This document shows, piece by piece, positions 47,381 through 59,429 of a stretch of 64,000 nucleotides of DNA. The translations under genes and the position numbers were made by a program. The stretch comes from Oscheius sp. JU75. Its lineage: Eukaryota; Nematoda; Chromadorea; Rhabditida; Rhabditidae. The DNA lies in assembly GCA_037178855.1 (NCBI GenBank), contig JASJZC010000006.1, positions 6,696,001 to 6,760,000 of the forward strand, read 5' to 3'. Below the pieces are notes generated by a model, which was not told the DNA's origin, did no database searches, and saw nothing but the letters and a program-made list of their open reading frames with translations. Position 1 is the first letter of the stretch, and each line of letters starts with the position of its first letter.

Positions 47381-48821
47381 TTATGCGGATGAGCACGAGT
47401 TCGACAGCTTTTCATCTGAGGAAGCAGTCGTCTCCTTCTTCTCCTCCCAAATGACTCCGGGCCAAATGGTCGTGAACGATCCGGGATCGGGTTTCTGGCT
47501 CATCACCTCGTCCAAGATCTGCTTCGGCTCCAGATAGTACTGGAATGTTTTAAAGTGGAGGCAAGAAGAAGAAAAGATACCTCAGTGGAGCCCATGTGAT
47601 AGGTTCCCCAATGAATTCCGAGCGAACGTTTGGACTTAACGAGTTCGTGGATTTGGACAGCTTCTTCCGGGTCTATGTGTTGGTTCTTCATGAACCATCC
47701 GAACATTTTTGTTCGACTACCAATGAAAAAAAAACAAACCTCGGAGCATAGGCACCAATGGGAATGGCTGCCAGATCGAACGGGCCGAATTTCTCGCCAA
47801 TTTTCCGAAATTCATCGTCGCAGAAGCCCGTGTCGCCGGTATAGAAGAATTTCTTCGTCGGTCCCATGACAGACCAGCCTGACCAGAGTCTCTAAACCTA
47901 CTTTTCACTAAGGACTCGAGAATAAAACGAACATGATTTCGATCAAATGCTCCTCTTTGACCCCAATGCTGCGCGGGAAGACACCAGATCGTGAACTGGC
48001 GGTCGTCGACCTCAATCGTCTCGTGGTCTCCCCAGTTCAGTTCGGAAATCTTCGTCTTGATGCCGGCCTTCTCCATCCAGGTTTTCATTTTGAGCGGGAC
48101 GAACCAGTGCATTGACGGATTCCGGCTTAAATGAGTATTTTTAGAACAAAGAACACCGAGATCTTACTGTGAAATGGTCTTAACAGAAGCCTCGTCTAGA
48201 TGATCATAGTGGTCATGAGAAATTACGGCAAAGTCTATCTAAAGACTACTGTTTTCTGAAGTATCCACATGAATTCTACCCTTGGAAGATGCTCAATCTC
48301 CATTGGAGGCGGTCTGTAGCGAGCTGGACCGGCAAAACCCATCGGCGAGGCTCTGGCTGCCCAGACTGGATCGGTCAGGAAGCTGAAAATCCGTTTCAGA
48401 AACAAAAATGGAGGAAAACCAACTTTGCACCTTCCATGTGCACAAGAACAGTGGCATGACCAAGCCATGTCGCATAAAACGACGATTTGGATTCGAATTT
48501 GGTCAGTTGATGAATGGGAATCGTTTTATCGAGTGTCTAAAATTATAAGCAAAAAGAGTGAGAGATTCACCTTCTGATCCGGGACATCCTCTTGATTCGT
48601 CTCGGTCCACATCATTTTAAAGATATCGGAAAATCTGGGGAGTCCTGTAAAGTTCTTGAAGGAGGGCGGGTTCTCGAACCAGAGCGAGCAAAATCGAGAA
48701 CGAAGCTGTTTGGGGAGAGCGAAGCCGTCCGTTCCAAATTCAGAGGCAAGAGATTCCTCAAAAATCTCTATTTTTGAAACTGAGACAAAGAACATACCTT
48801 TTCTGGACGCGTTTTTGTCAT
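47381..48821 (-). CDS. nape: N-acyl-phosphatidylethanolamine phospholipase D (NAPE-PLD)
   Basis: Exons 48809-48821 (uncertain), 48571-48767, 48424-48536, 48280-48382, 48168-48238, 47933-48125, 47740-47891, 47581-47716, 47381-47539; about 378 aa. The enzyme releases N-acylethanolamines (endocannabinoid-type lipids) from membrane NAPE. Metallo-beta-lactamase fold: [25 protein letters not shown], metal motif [81 protein letters not shown]. The N-terminus is unclear. The ATG at 48821 joins the conserved frame only through a weak GTCCAG donor; the stronger GTATGT nearby gives the wrong phase. It lies about 390 bp downstream of UBE3C on the same strand. Confidence 0.93.
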
Positions 48822-49212
48822 TTTTGGTGAGACTGAATGACAAACTCCGTATGTGTTAGTTCAATTTTTTATCACTTTGTGCTTTGTGCTCGGACCGCGA
48901 TTATGCATCGGCCAAATACGCTAGAAAATATTTCGAAATGCGAAGATAAGGTTGTACTAGCCATCTAAAGAGGAGAAGACCTCCGAGCAACTACTTCGAT
49001 CTAGACATGTTAGCAGGATTATTCAGCACCAACAAGTAACAAAGTCATCTCGAATCAGAAAAATTTATACACAAAAAGAAACAAATGTTGTAAAATCACG
49101 ACAACGGGGGATTACAGTTACCGGTAGCACATTATAGGGACTATTTGGGGAAGAGATTAGAGACATACCCGGATTAGGAATCGCTTTTTTTTATACAAAA
49201 AAGGGAGAAGGT
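48822..49212. other. Gap between UBE3C and NAPE-PLD
   Basis: About 390 bp between two minus-strand genes; possibly an operon spacer. No exon seen. Confidence 0.55.
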
Positions 49213-52200
49213 TTAGGCGAGTTCGAAGCCGGCTCCGGCATGAATCGCGTAGCTGATTTTCGCCTTGAGAGTCTCGGTCGAATCGTAGACTGGTAACTTG
49301 AGCAGATTCATGCATGTGGCTGACGTCGGGAGGAGCTCGTTGTTGTAGTGGAGTTGGACGGCAATATTCGGGGAGAGACTGCGGAAGCCAGCGATTGGAG
49401 GACGAGGGCACCCAGTGATGAACCTGTAGAAGGATTCTCAATTAAAAATGAGTTTTCAACGTGTTCAGCAAATCTTCTGGCTACTACCCTATCAGAGAAC
49501 TTACAGCATATCTTTCACTGTACTGTTCCTTTTTTCTCTAAAAAACAAGAACCTACTTCAGAAGAGCAGCTTTGTCCTGATTGGACATCTGGCCAACGAC
49601 AGTCCAGAACCAGCGCATGTATCTCTTGCTGTCGACTCCCTCACACGGATAGACGACCGTGTTCTTCTTCATGTCCTCCACGTCTATGTCGGCATCCACG
49701 CCGCTCACGATGACCTGCATTTCCGCCGGATCGAACATTCCCAGCCATACGGGCTCAATGACATCGCTGACTCCGGCCCGCATCGCGTCTACCATGGGGG
49801 AAATCTGGAAATTAGACGATTTTATAGGCTAATAGTAACATTTATAGAGCGGTGTATAGACAAGATTGGTTCCGACCTCCCTTTCCAACCAATGTCAAAA
49901 AATAGAACGTGCCCGCTGTTTGAGATGGTAGTTGACATACAGCTGGATGTATTCGCGAAGATTGGCTCTTGTCACCGGGATGTCTTTCCCTCCTCGTTTG
50001 AGCTCAATCATATCCAGCTGGCCGACGGTATCGATGAGGACACTGAAGTCGAGGCCGAGCTGTGAGAGCTCCTCTTCTGAATAGCTCAACAGGTCCCGGA
50101 GATGTCTAAGTATTGGGATTACAAAGTAAAAATGTCGAGACTCACTTGTATACATTCGGATCGTAAGACTTCATCTGTTCCAGGTCGATATTAGTGATTC
50201 GAAAGCCGAGGAGCTGGACGAGGAAGAAGTCTGCGAAACGGACGTCGAGCATCATTCCCTCGAAGATGAGCTTGGCCAGCATACGTCCGAGGAAATGGTA
50301 GTGCTGGGAATAGGAATCGGAGTATACTGCCGAGGCGATAGGGTTTGGGTAGAGGAGTCCGTCGTGGGTGTAGGTAAAAAGACCACGTTCCGGATCCAGA
50401 CCAGCCTTTAGGAGCTCAGAGAGGAATTCTCTAGAATTTTGGGTTTTACGGAATGAAAAAGAATGCGATACCTAAAGATACCTCCTCCATCCACGCCTTG
50501 TTCATCGGCTCCGGCCCAATTGACCATTCGGACCCTGATCGGAGCTCTGAGATTCGGGGCCTCGCCGGGCGAGAGACTGACGAAACTGTCTTCGTAGAGA
50601 TGCTGTCGACGAACGGTAACACTGACGCCGTAGCCCCGATGGCCGAATCTCTCTCCGCCACCGTACTTGAATCGCTGGTTTTCCATAAGATCTTGGAAGA
50701 TCTGATCATTGTTTCTATGAGGAAAAAACATGGAAAAATAGCATACCTTTAAACGCTTGTCGAAGAGGAGAAGGAAGGGAACCGAGCGGATGATGCTGAT
50801 GTTGCGGAGGTCCGAAGTTGTCGGCTTTTTCTGAAAGACAATATGGCTTAACTATTTGAAACTATCTGTCATTCTTTCAAGTTTTAGAAGTTGGCCTTGT
50901 TTCAATTTGTCTCTAAAAGGAAGAAAATGTAAAGCACACACCTTATGCTCGTCGTAGGTCATCTCCGCGTCCGAATCACTGTCGCTGTCTTGCGAGACCA
51001 TCTTATCCTCTTCGGCCAGATATTCGATAAAGCTGAAGGGCTGGTAGCTCGCCACGTCTCCGTAGGTCCTGCTTCTTGGAGCATAGCTGGCCCGGCTGAT
51101 GACGATCTGATTATTTTATTAGAAAAACGGATAGGAAATTAAAAGCACCTGTCGACCATGGTCCGTCCAGAACCCATCCGGGAGGAACTTGACACGGTTA
51201 TTTTTGCGATGAACCGTCTGGAGGGTTTTGACGAGCTGGTCATAAACTGCACTCCAGACCTCCTCGTCCGCTTTCCGCTGCTCCGTCGGCAAATTGGAAG
51301 TCCAGAAGTTGTCCGGGAAGGCGAGATCGATCAGTCCGAGAGCCAAATCTCTGAGAAGGAATTGATTACGAAGGTTTGAAGATAACTGCATTGTACAAGG
51401 ACACACAAGGTAACGGAACATGGTTACCTGATGAGACGAGTAGAGCTAACGATCGTTGTGAGTGCGTCGACTACACGTCCTCCTTCGGCGAAATCCTCAT
51501 CGAAAGTCGACTCGACAAAGGCGCAGACGAGTTTGGAAAGCAGGACAAGCGATGGGATGAACTCGGTTCGCTGTTTGTTCTCGAGGGAATGTCCTAAACT
51601 GAGTGTTTTTGGTTTACAAACGAGTACAGACCTTGACAGAGCTCCTTCACGTAGAGGATTTCGGTTGTTTTCCGACTGAAGGCACTGATCTGGACAGTTT
51701 TCATCGTTGTAACGAAGGAGTAAAGCCGCTCCATGAAGAGGCTAGTGGAAGACATGACATCGAGCAAATTGGCTGGACCGATCGAGCCGAATCGGGTGAT
51801 GGCTTCGAGATCGGCTTCGGTGGAGGCGCAGTTCACTAAAATAGGCAATAGTTACAAAGTGTCAAACAAGTTCAGCTTCAAATAGAGAAAAAAAGAAGTC
51901 TGAAACCCACCAGCTTCTATGAAGAGTTGAGCAAAGCGACTGCCGTGGATGAAGAGGCGAAGATGCTCCAGCATCTCGTTGTCAATCTTCTCCAAGGCGC
52001 TCTTTTCGTTGATGATCCAGTCGGGGATACAAGCAGAGAGACATCTCAATGTTGGAAGGGCATCTGAGAGGGGGAGATCCTTGGCTGGAGAGAGGAGAAT
52101 GACGAGTAGATGGCATCGGAGAAGAGCAGCATTCTTTGTAGAGACCTCGATTGTGGGAAGGATGCTGAGGAGACTGGAGAGGGACCTGTAAAATTTACAT

Positions 52201-54312
52201 TCCTATTTCGCGTTGCTTACAATTTGCTACTTGAAGAGAAAAAACTCACACTTGCTGTATTTGTCGGGCGACGAAGGGCAGACAAGCTGCAAACATCAGG
52301 TGGACATCGTCGTGATTCAGCAATACAGAAACCATATGCTTCATTTGCTCTTGAAACTGCCTTAAGAGGCTCATTTTAGAGGCGAACATGTATGAGCAAC
52401 TCACTCTGAATCCTGTTTTTCGACGGGAGCGATAAGATCCTGATGAAGAGCATCCACGCGCGGAGGAAGACTGTTCTGGACGCCATGGAGACCATTTTCG
52501 GGCAGAGAGGCCTGGATGAGACGAATGGCGCCCTCATACCAGCCGCGTTGAGTGAGATACGAGAGATCCTTCTTGCTGCAGAACCATTCCATAAAGCGGA
52601 GAGAGCTGTAAATGGCAAGAATTGGTCTGGTTTTGTGAAGGAATCTGCGAACATGGTAAAATATAATCAGAAGTTAGAACAATGGGGTATTATCCCAGTT
52701 GATCACCGTGATGGCACCGTTTTGCTTCGAACATCCACTGAAGAAAAAGCTTACCTGACGGGAAGGGCGCGTAGATTTTTGAGGTCTTCGAGGCAGGTGT
52801 ATTGGACGATCTTTAAGGAGAGAAGCAGCCTCGTTCCTTCGGGCAGGAAGCCAATTCCGTGTTCCTCTGCCGCTCTTCCCAGAGATCCAGCCAGCGCGTC
52901 GAGTCGTTTTGGATCTCCTGGGGCTCCGAATCTATAAAAGACGTTCAGACGATGGGCTTGCCCGACGAGGATCTGCAATTTGAATGTGGAATTAAAAGAA
53001 TCGTCTAAAACAAAACTACATTTCAGTAGACAGTACGAGTTTTTTTTCAAGCTCAAGAATAGGAAAAAGCAGCAAACCTTCGGATCGTATCCCTGCGTCT
53101 TCACGACCTCATCAAAGCGTCTCCTGATGTCCTTGGCGCATTCTTGTCGGCCATGCTGATTCCTGTAGAAGCGCTGGATCGTTTTGGCCGCATTCTGTTT
53201 CCTGGTGTCGTGTGCCCTTGCTACTCGCTCGGCTTCCATCTGCTGCATCCAGATGTCCCGTTCGTTCTGGAAACTTATAATTTATGGAAGAGAAACAGTA
53301 AAAAATGGTCTCTTCCTGGTGGAGCTACTCTATGAGTTTGGCAGCAACATCTTTCCAACTATTGATTCCAAAAGCTTTTATTACTATCAATAAGGAAGAG
53401 TCTTTCTTTACTAATGCGCAGTGGTGTCCGTCCGTCTTGGTGTCTGCACAATTGCATGTCAACACTAATGCCCAGAAACTTTGATTAGTCATTTCACGTC
53501 AAGCGACAAGGTGAAGAGTCAACTGTGGGGACAACTTTTTGTTACCAGGGAAGTGGCGAAGCCGCCTGTTATCAATTTTAAACCAAGACTAAACGGGCTG
53601 CAAAACTGCCGTCGACAGCTAGTTGTGTTACAAGACAAGTGTTAGCTGCTTGTTGACAGGTTAGACATTGGTGATTCCAGCTTTTGCTTCTTTACTTGGG
53701 TACGAGCAAATATTAAGCGCCATCTTGTCTTTAGCTGCACACCAACTCGTATAGCAAAGAGCCTGTGTATCGACGTTTGAATACGGTCGATGTCGATGCG
53801 CAGCCAAAGTCACATTGGTGCCTCCCGCGTTTTACCGCTCCGCACATCTCTGGTCAATGCATGGGATTCATTCTCACGGGTACCAAATGCAGAGCCCCGC
53901 GGGGAGAAATCCCAAACGTGGGGCAACTTCGATTCGGCCACTGGTTTGAAGGGGATGACCGAGCCGAGCTGTCCGAAAGACTCTTTCGGGCCAAGCTCAG
54001 CTGTTCAACAGTCTCGATCTCGAATCAATGCAAACTTGTTCAAATTTTTTGCTCACGTCGTGCTGATTCACACTGCAACCAGGGAACGCAATACCGGTCT
54101 GGCCAAACCTGGACGACGCGAGCGTTTTGGACAAGTTTGCTGCAACCTTGAGGCTTCGTCGAGTGAGCCCATTCGAGCTGCTCATACATTTGCTTCTATG
54201 ACAGTCCGGCCAAAAATTGTCAAAAAAAAGGATAACTAACCAGTGAATTGAACATCGCCTCCTGATTGCGGTTACGCGACAATTTGCCATCGAAAAATGT
54301 CAAATTGAACAT
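49213..54312 (-). CDS. ube3c: HECT E3 ubiquitin ligase UBE3C/HUL5
   Basis: Sixteen exons: 54241-54312, 53078-53266, 52755-52972, 52405-52605, 52250-52360, 51911-52185, 51632-51835, 51451-51593, 51149-51385, 50942-51106, 50747-50830, 50472-50701, 50146-50430, 49913-50105, 49557-49804, 49213-49423; 1021 aa (human 1083). It ubiquitinates partly folded proteasome substrates. Start MFNLTFFDG (human MFSFEG), IQ motif KTIQRFYRNQHGR, acidic SQDSDSDSDAE, then the HECT domain: VPFLLLFDKRLKIFQDL, VTVRRQHLYEDSF, VDGGGIFREFLSELL, GLLYPNP, HYHFLGRMLAK, GGKDIPVTRANL, GCPRPPIAGF, and catalytic Cys in LPTSATCMNLLKLP, ending GAGFELA. Intron 14 seems to have a GC donor (CGG|GCACGT), supported by exact length agreement with human. 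The first intron is nearly 1 kb. Confidence 0.95.
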
Positions 54313-54977
54313 TTTTGACTCTGAAAAGATCTGTAAACATGAGCAAAAGACAGAGATAAGCTATTGATAAAACAATTGGAAAATAAGAGTGCAAGGAATA
54401 AAAGACATTTATTTCAGACAATTTTCAAATAACGAATACACAAAAGAAATTTGTCGTTGACGACGTGGATCGACTGCAGGAGGGGTGAATAAAACGAGCA
54501 TTTGGTGGAATTGTTCTGGGACAATCGGTGGCGTAAAACGCAACATATTATCACCACGGGACCTTTGAAAATGAATGCCCGCACGCAGGATTGTCGAGTA
54601 AAATTCTACAAGCAACCTACCTATATTCACATCACTGACTCCTTCCTCGCTCATTTTTGTCTACTTACTTACTTGTCTAGTTGTTCGTGCTCTGAGAACC
54701 TGTGTAGAAGACATTAGAAGCGTAGTGCATAGCGTAGAACTACCTCTTCTTTTTCTCAATTGTCGTATGCAAAGTGAGTTTAGTAGATAGATCAGCGTTT
54801 CTCCCGAAGTCTTTTATTCTCCCACTTTTGATCGAATCTTCCTTGAAGAATTTGTCCAGCGACGTAACTCTGCGTACTTGCCGAATTTTGACGAAGCGAT
54901 ATTCACGCTCTTTCTAGCCTTCTCTTCCTTTTGCTATCATTGAACCTGATTTATAAAGTTTTTCAGAGTCCGTCGAG
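54313..54977. other. Divergent promoter, UBE3C and WDR74
   Basis: About 665 bp between divergent starts. A TTTTTCAG acceptor at 54959-54966 precedes the WDR74 ATG by 11 nt. No coding exon. Confidence 0.6.
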
Positions 54978-56581
54978 ATGGACTGCTACGTGGGGGCGGC
55001 CACTGGAGCACTGAAAAGTAAGAGTCTTGTTCACTCCCTTTCAAACGATCTTGTTTCAGGCATTTTGCTGAAAGACAACTCGTTCTTCAATGTGAAGCGA
55101 GTGAAGGATCTCGTGCCGAAGAATGACGAGATTACGGCCATGATCTGGGCCGATGAGGAGCAGACGGAACTCTTGACGGCGCAACTTGATCGTCAGCTAA
55201 AAATTCTCGATTGTGCCGAATCGGCACAGTCCACGATGTTCACAATCGAGGGAGGGGACGGTCCTGTCAAGGGAATTCATCTTGCCCCAACGTGAGTCTT
55301 TGTTGTATCTGTTTCTATGAAACCTTTACAGTGAACGGATAGTGACATGTGTCGAGTCAGGAGCCGTAAAAATTTGGTCAAAGAAGGGTAAGGAACAAGG
55401 TCACTGGAGCGTAGGAGAAGGCATCACTTCCATGCAGGGTTTGTTGTTTTTTTGGAATCGAACTATAAAGAAATAATTTAGGTAGCAACGAGAAAAATCT
55501 TCTGGCAACTGGTGGCCGTAAAAATCTTGTCAAGACGTGGGACATCGAGACAGGAAAACAGATCTGGAGCGCAAAAAATGTCAGTATTCTCTTACTGTAC
55601 CTATTCAAAATGCACTTTAGGTGCCGCTGGACATGCTCCAGCTGGAAGTTCCCATTATGATCACGGACTTGCGCTTTGTCGATGACGGAAATCAGATAAT
55701 CGAGGCCACGAAGCTGCACGAGATGCGTCTCTACGATCCCCGGGCCCAGCGCCGTCCAGTCAAGAAAATTCCTTTCATGGATTCGCCCGTTACGACCGTC
55801 TCCACCTGCTACCGACCTTTCCATATTGTGGCTGCCAATGCCGTCGGCGAGATGGGACTCTTTGATATTCGCAGCAAAGGCATGACCTATCTTTTCCATA
55901 AAATTGGTTTTAGTTCATCCACTCTACAAGTACAAGGGACAGACGGGCTCAATTCGTTCCTTGGACGGACATCCGACAGCTCCATACGTCGCGAGTTGCG
56001 GAATTGACCGTTTTGTGCGCGTTCACGACATGGAGTCAAGAAAACTCATACACAAGATCTACTGCAAGACGCGGATGAATAAAATCCTGATCAGAAAAGA
56101 TCTGTCGATTTTGAAAAAGGTCAAGAAGGAGGAAGAGGACTGGGAACAACTCGAGGCTTGACTTTTTTGGCGGATCATGTTATAAAAATTCTTCAGGACC
56201 TGGATAACAGCGACGACGAGGACGAGAGTGAAGTCGAGACAGCTAGCAGTACTACTGATGATGAGATCTGGGACGAGCTGAACAATGGAAAAAATAAGAG
56301 CAGAAAACGGAAGGATTCAGACGAAGAAGTAGCCCCAGAACCGGCCAAAAAGACCAAACAGGCTCCTCTGAGGAAAAGAAAGGATTCCGAAGCCATGGAT
56401 GAGGTAAAAAGTCACCTTTCTACCACCAATTCCTGGATTCTAGATTTTCGAAGAGCCGTTGAAGAAATCGAAAAAGCAGAAGAAACAGCCAGAAATCAAG
56501 GAAGAGCCTCTGTCGGACGAAAAGGAAGACGAGCCGGTTCCGGCAAAGAAGCGTAAAGTCCAGAGAAAGAAGAAGAATTGA
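54978..56581 (+). CDS. wdr74: WDR74/NSA1 ribosome-biogenesis WD-repeat protein
   Basis: Exons 54978-55017, 55060-55291, 55332-55438, 55482-55579, 55621-55879, 55914-56155, 56197-56403, 56444-56581; 440 aa (human 385). WDR74 acts in 60S assembly in the nucleolus with NVL. Features: start MDCYVGAATGALK, repeats ending TCVESGAVKIWSKK, LLATGGRKNLVKTWDIETGK, ITDLRFVDDGNQIIEATKLH, MRLYDPRAQRRPVKKI, GSIRSLDGHPTAPYVASCGI, RFVRVHDMESRKLIHKIY. The tail is long, acidic then Lys-rich (KKRKVQRKKKN), a nucleolar-type signal. Two introns need GC donors (AAAG|GCATGA at 55880 and GAG|GCTTGA at 56156), as no GT fits the frame. The stop is 57 bp from the stop of the convergent SLC35F gene. Confidence 0.87.
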
Positions 56582-56638
56582 AGAAGTTTGTTGACATTTT
56601 GTTGTTATCTGTTTTGTTATCCCGTCAAAAAAAGTTTA

Positions 56639-58002
56639 TTACACATCACTTGTCGAGTCTTTTTTCGGTAGTGTCGACTCGACAGATACCCGCTTCATTA
56701 CAGCATCATAGGGGAAGATGATTAGAAGGAAACTGATGCAGATCAGAGCCGTACCGCCGCCGAAACTCCAACTGGGCGAGACGGAACGGAACACGATGTC
56801 AATTGCTAAAAAATATGTGGAAGTTTTGGAAGATAGATAACCTTACATGCATTGAGAGGAATCCCGATGAGCATTCCGACAGAAATGACCAACGGATGCA
56901 GTTTGGCTATGCCAAAATTGATGGAGAAGTTGAATACTGAAACATTTCCGCTTTCTTTAGGTTAAGAACTCACGTAGAGACAGGAAGCCTGCTCCGACCA
57001 GTGGAATCCAGGGAATTCCGTCCCAAGAGACCAATTCGAGGCCGGTCAGAGGGAGAATCAGAGCTGGAGGCAGGTTCAAAATCAAGTTCAGAAGACCGAG
57101 ACAGGTCATGAAGAGGGAAACTTGACCGTAATCGGCTGTCCCGACGATCTTTTTGAAGAAAACCTAAACTTTGTTTCACATCGGCAAGACGTTTCCAACG
57201 AATACGGAAGGCATGTTTTTGCAACCGTAGCCGAGTAGTTAGATTTCTTATACACCAGACTAGATCTTTTTTTTTCGATCCCCGTCATTTTAGTTAAAAA
57301 AAGTCAAACCTTGTAAAAGGCGGCCGAAGTAGCCGACAATACAGCAAGCAGAACTCCGAGCCATTCAGCACTTCCAGTCCCATTGACTCCCATTGAAATG
57401 ACAGCCACCCCGGCTACAGCGAAGACTACCGAGAGCAGTTTGAAGGGGATGAACTGGTCGTTGAGGATCCAGATCGAGAGCACATAGACCTCAGCAGCAT
57501 TGCAGGCCGAAATCGAGGTGGCAATGCTGGCCGAGACATGAACCAAAGCCTTGGCGTAGGTGTAATTGGCTCCGATCCAGAAGAGCAGAAAAGGAGTGAC
57601 TTTGAAGAGAACGCTTAGCAGACAGAAGCCGCGGTCACCGAAGACCAGACTAGCTCGTCTAGAGGTATTGCTTTGGGAGAGATAGGGACTGTCTGGGAGT
57701 GAAAGGTACAAAAACAATGAACTAACAAGCGTCAGAGAGTACTGTGATCGGCTGATAAAATAGTGAAAACAGTGACAGACTCACTTGTGGGCATCAGCCG
57801 CCTTCTCTCCTCGGATCTTCGAAGCCAAGAGGAAAATAGGATAGCATAGAATCATAAAGGCGGTGTTGAAATACATAAGGACGTAAGGGGCATTGAATCG
57901 GTCCTTGTTGATATGTAAAGCAATTTGAGCAAACTGCGTGTGCAGAGCCCATGTTATAGCTACGGAGAAGACGACCAGCACACTGACGAGAACCTGAAGC
58001 AT
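56639..58002 (-). CDS. SLC35F3/F4-type transporter (DMT superfamily)
   Basis: Exons 57785-58002, 57310-57751, 56974-57163, 56847-56936, 56639-56805; 368 aa with about ten spans. It matches human SLC35F3/F4: WALHTQFAQIALHINKDRFN then APYVLMYFNTAFMILCYPI; TPFLLFWIGANYTYAKALV; ATSISACNAAEVYVLSIWIL then NDQF; SVVFAVAGVAVISMGVNG; SATSAAFYKVFFKKIVG; FNFSINFGIAKLHPLVISVG then MLIGIPLNASIDIV. SLC35F3 has been linked to thiamine uptake; the substrate here is not known. The third intron region (57164-57309) contains a tRNA-like relic. Short acidic C-terminal tail. Confidence 0.82.
57220..57291 (+). pseudogene. tRNA-like relic in SLC35F intron
   Basis: GTAGCCGAGTAGTTAGA resembles the D arm of Leu/Ser tRNAs (A box) and TTCGATCCCCG the T arm (B box). 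The middle is degenerate and T-rich, so no functional fold is seen. Confidence 0.35.
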
Positions 58003-59038
58003 CTTTTGGACTCGGCCCTCGATTGAGGACGGGACGGGAAAACATCATTGTCATGTTTTCGGATCGGGGTTATTCAAATTTTAGAGTGCTGCGATGAAAG
58101 GGAGTGATCCTCGTGATCAGCGTTTTTGGGTGCAAAGAACTGCAAAGATACAGCATTTGATGTCACTTTGTGAAACCTAGCAAGGCTTAGAAATGATGTC
58201 TCATACCCTTTTCCGACTACTGGGAAATCTTTTCTTCGGGTACATCTTCTGAAATCCAGTTCGATCAAAAGAACAAACACAATAAAATTAGTCAACAGTT
58301 TCTCCTGACAATTTGGAAACAAACCCATCAACAAACCAAAAGATCCAAAGAGTATAAACTAACGGTTCGGCTCTGCCGGCGTCGACCGCTCTCAGTGTCC
58401 ATAACGGTTTTGGTGAGTGAGGGCAAAAGGCTCTCTCCGATGAAAACACGCTCTGGTGGGTGTCCGTGACCAGAAATAGCCTATGGTTTCATCGATTTGC
58501 AGCCAGATGAGATGTCGCTAATCGGCCGGGTATTTACAAGCTGTGTCCAGCTGAACATTACCAGATGACGGTATTTTCGTGGACAAACAGGTTGCTGTAA
58601 ATTACATTTTTAGCAGCCTCATGGGTTTTCCAATTCAAAGAGTTCATTACCGTAATCTAATTATTTGAAGCGGCGGGACAAGTTTGTTTTAAACTTAGAA
58701 TTCAAATATTAAGTACTCGCAGTCAAGTTTTTACTAACGGATTGCCTCGTTTTGCTTTGAATCCTGTCCTGTGGTGGAAATAATACTTCAGTGACCTTTT
58801 TGTACTGTACACATGATCCACACTCCTCTTTGTAATTCCGCTTTTCCCACCCGCCACAAAACAATACTCAGCATGCTGCAATCTTTTGCGCAACAACTGA
58901 TGAAACTTTAGCAAACAGCTAGTAACAAAAAATCGTTTATTCCCCTATTTCTAACTCGTTTACCCCGCTGCGACCGCTCATTCCTCTGTTTATTTCCCTG
59001 GACGGAATGACACCAGGCGCTCTCGCCCTGGTCCGGGT
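58003..59038. other. Intergenic, SLC35F to tRNA-Leu
   Basis: About 1 kb. Nothing recognised. Confidence 0.6.
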
Positions 59039-59122
59039 GCACGGATGGCCGAGTGGTCTAAGGCGGTGGACTTAAGTTCCACTCCTCGTAAGAGGGCGTG
59101 GGTTCAAACCCCACTCCGTGCA
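59039..59122 (+). tRNA. tRNA-Leu(UAA)
   Basis: 84 nt with full cloverleaf. Acceptor GCACGGA pairs with TCCGTGC (59115-59121), discriminator A. A box TGGCCGAGTGGTCTA. Anticodon stem GTGGA/TCCAC with loop CTTAAGT, anticodon TAA. Long variable arm (CCTC..GAGG) as in Leu tRNAs. T arm GTGGG-TTCAAAC-CCCAC. No intron. A T-rich tract after 59127 (TTTTTGG, TTTTT) fits Pol III termination. Confidence 0.97.
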
Positions 59123-59429
59123 GGATTTTTGGTCTTTTTACCAGAATTGATTGGGGTCATTACAAAATTGATTTGCTTTATTCTCAGCAAGTCCAATCCC
59201 GGGTGGTAGTACATGAAGGTGGTCTACCCTGGCATGTCTCGCCAGCCTAGCCTGTACAGCGAATCCCGTAGCCTGAGTAACCTTGATCGTTTAACATGCT
59301 CATCTTCCCTCCAAGAACTCCCCCAAGACTCTCCGGATGTGATCGGTCAGGTGAAATGCCTCGAATACCGAATAAACAGTTTAAACAGTTTCAGATATGT
59401 ACAACATGGTATTGATCTTGTAGAACTAT
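59123..59429. other. Intergenic, tRNA to neuropeptide gene
   Basis: About 300 bp; nothing recognised beyond the presumed 3' end of the minus-strand precursor gene. Confidence 0.55.
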
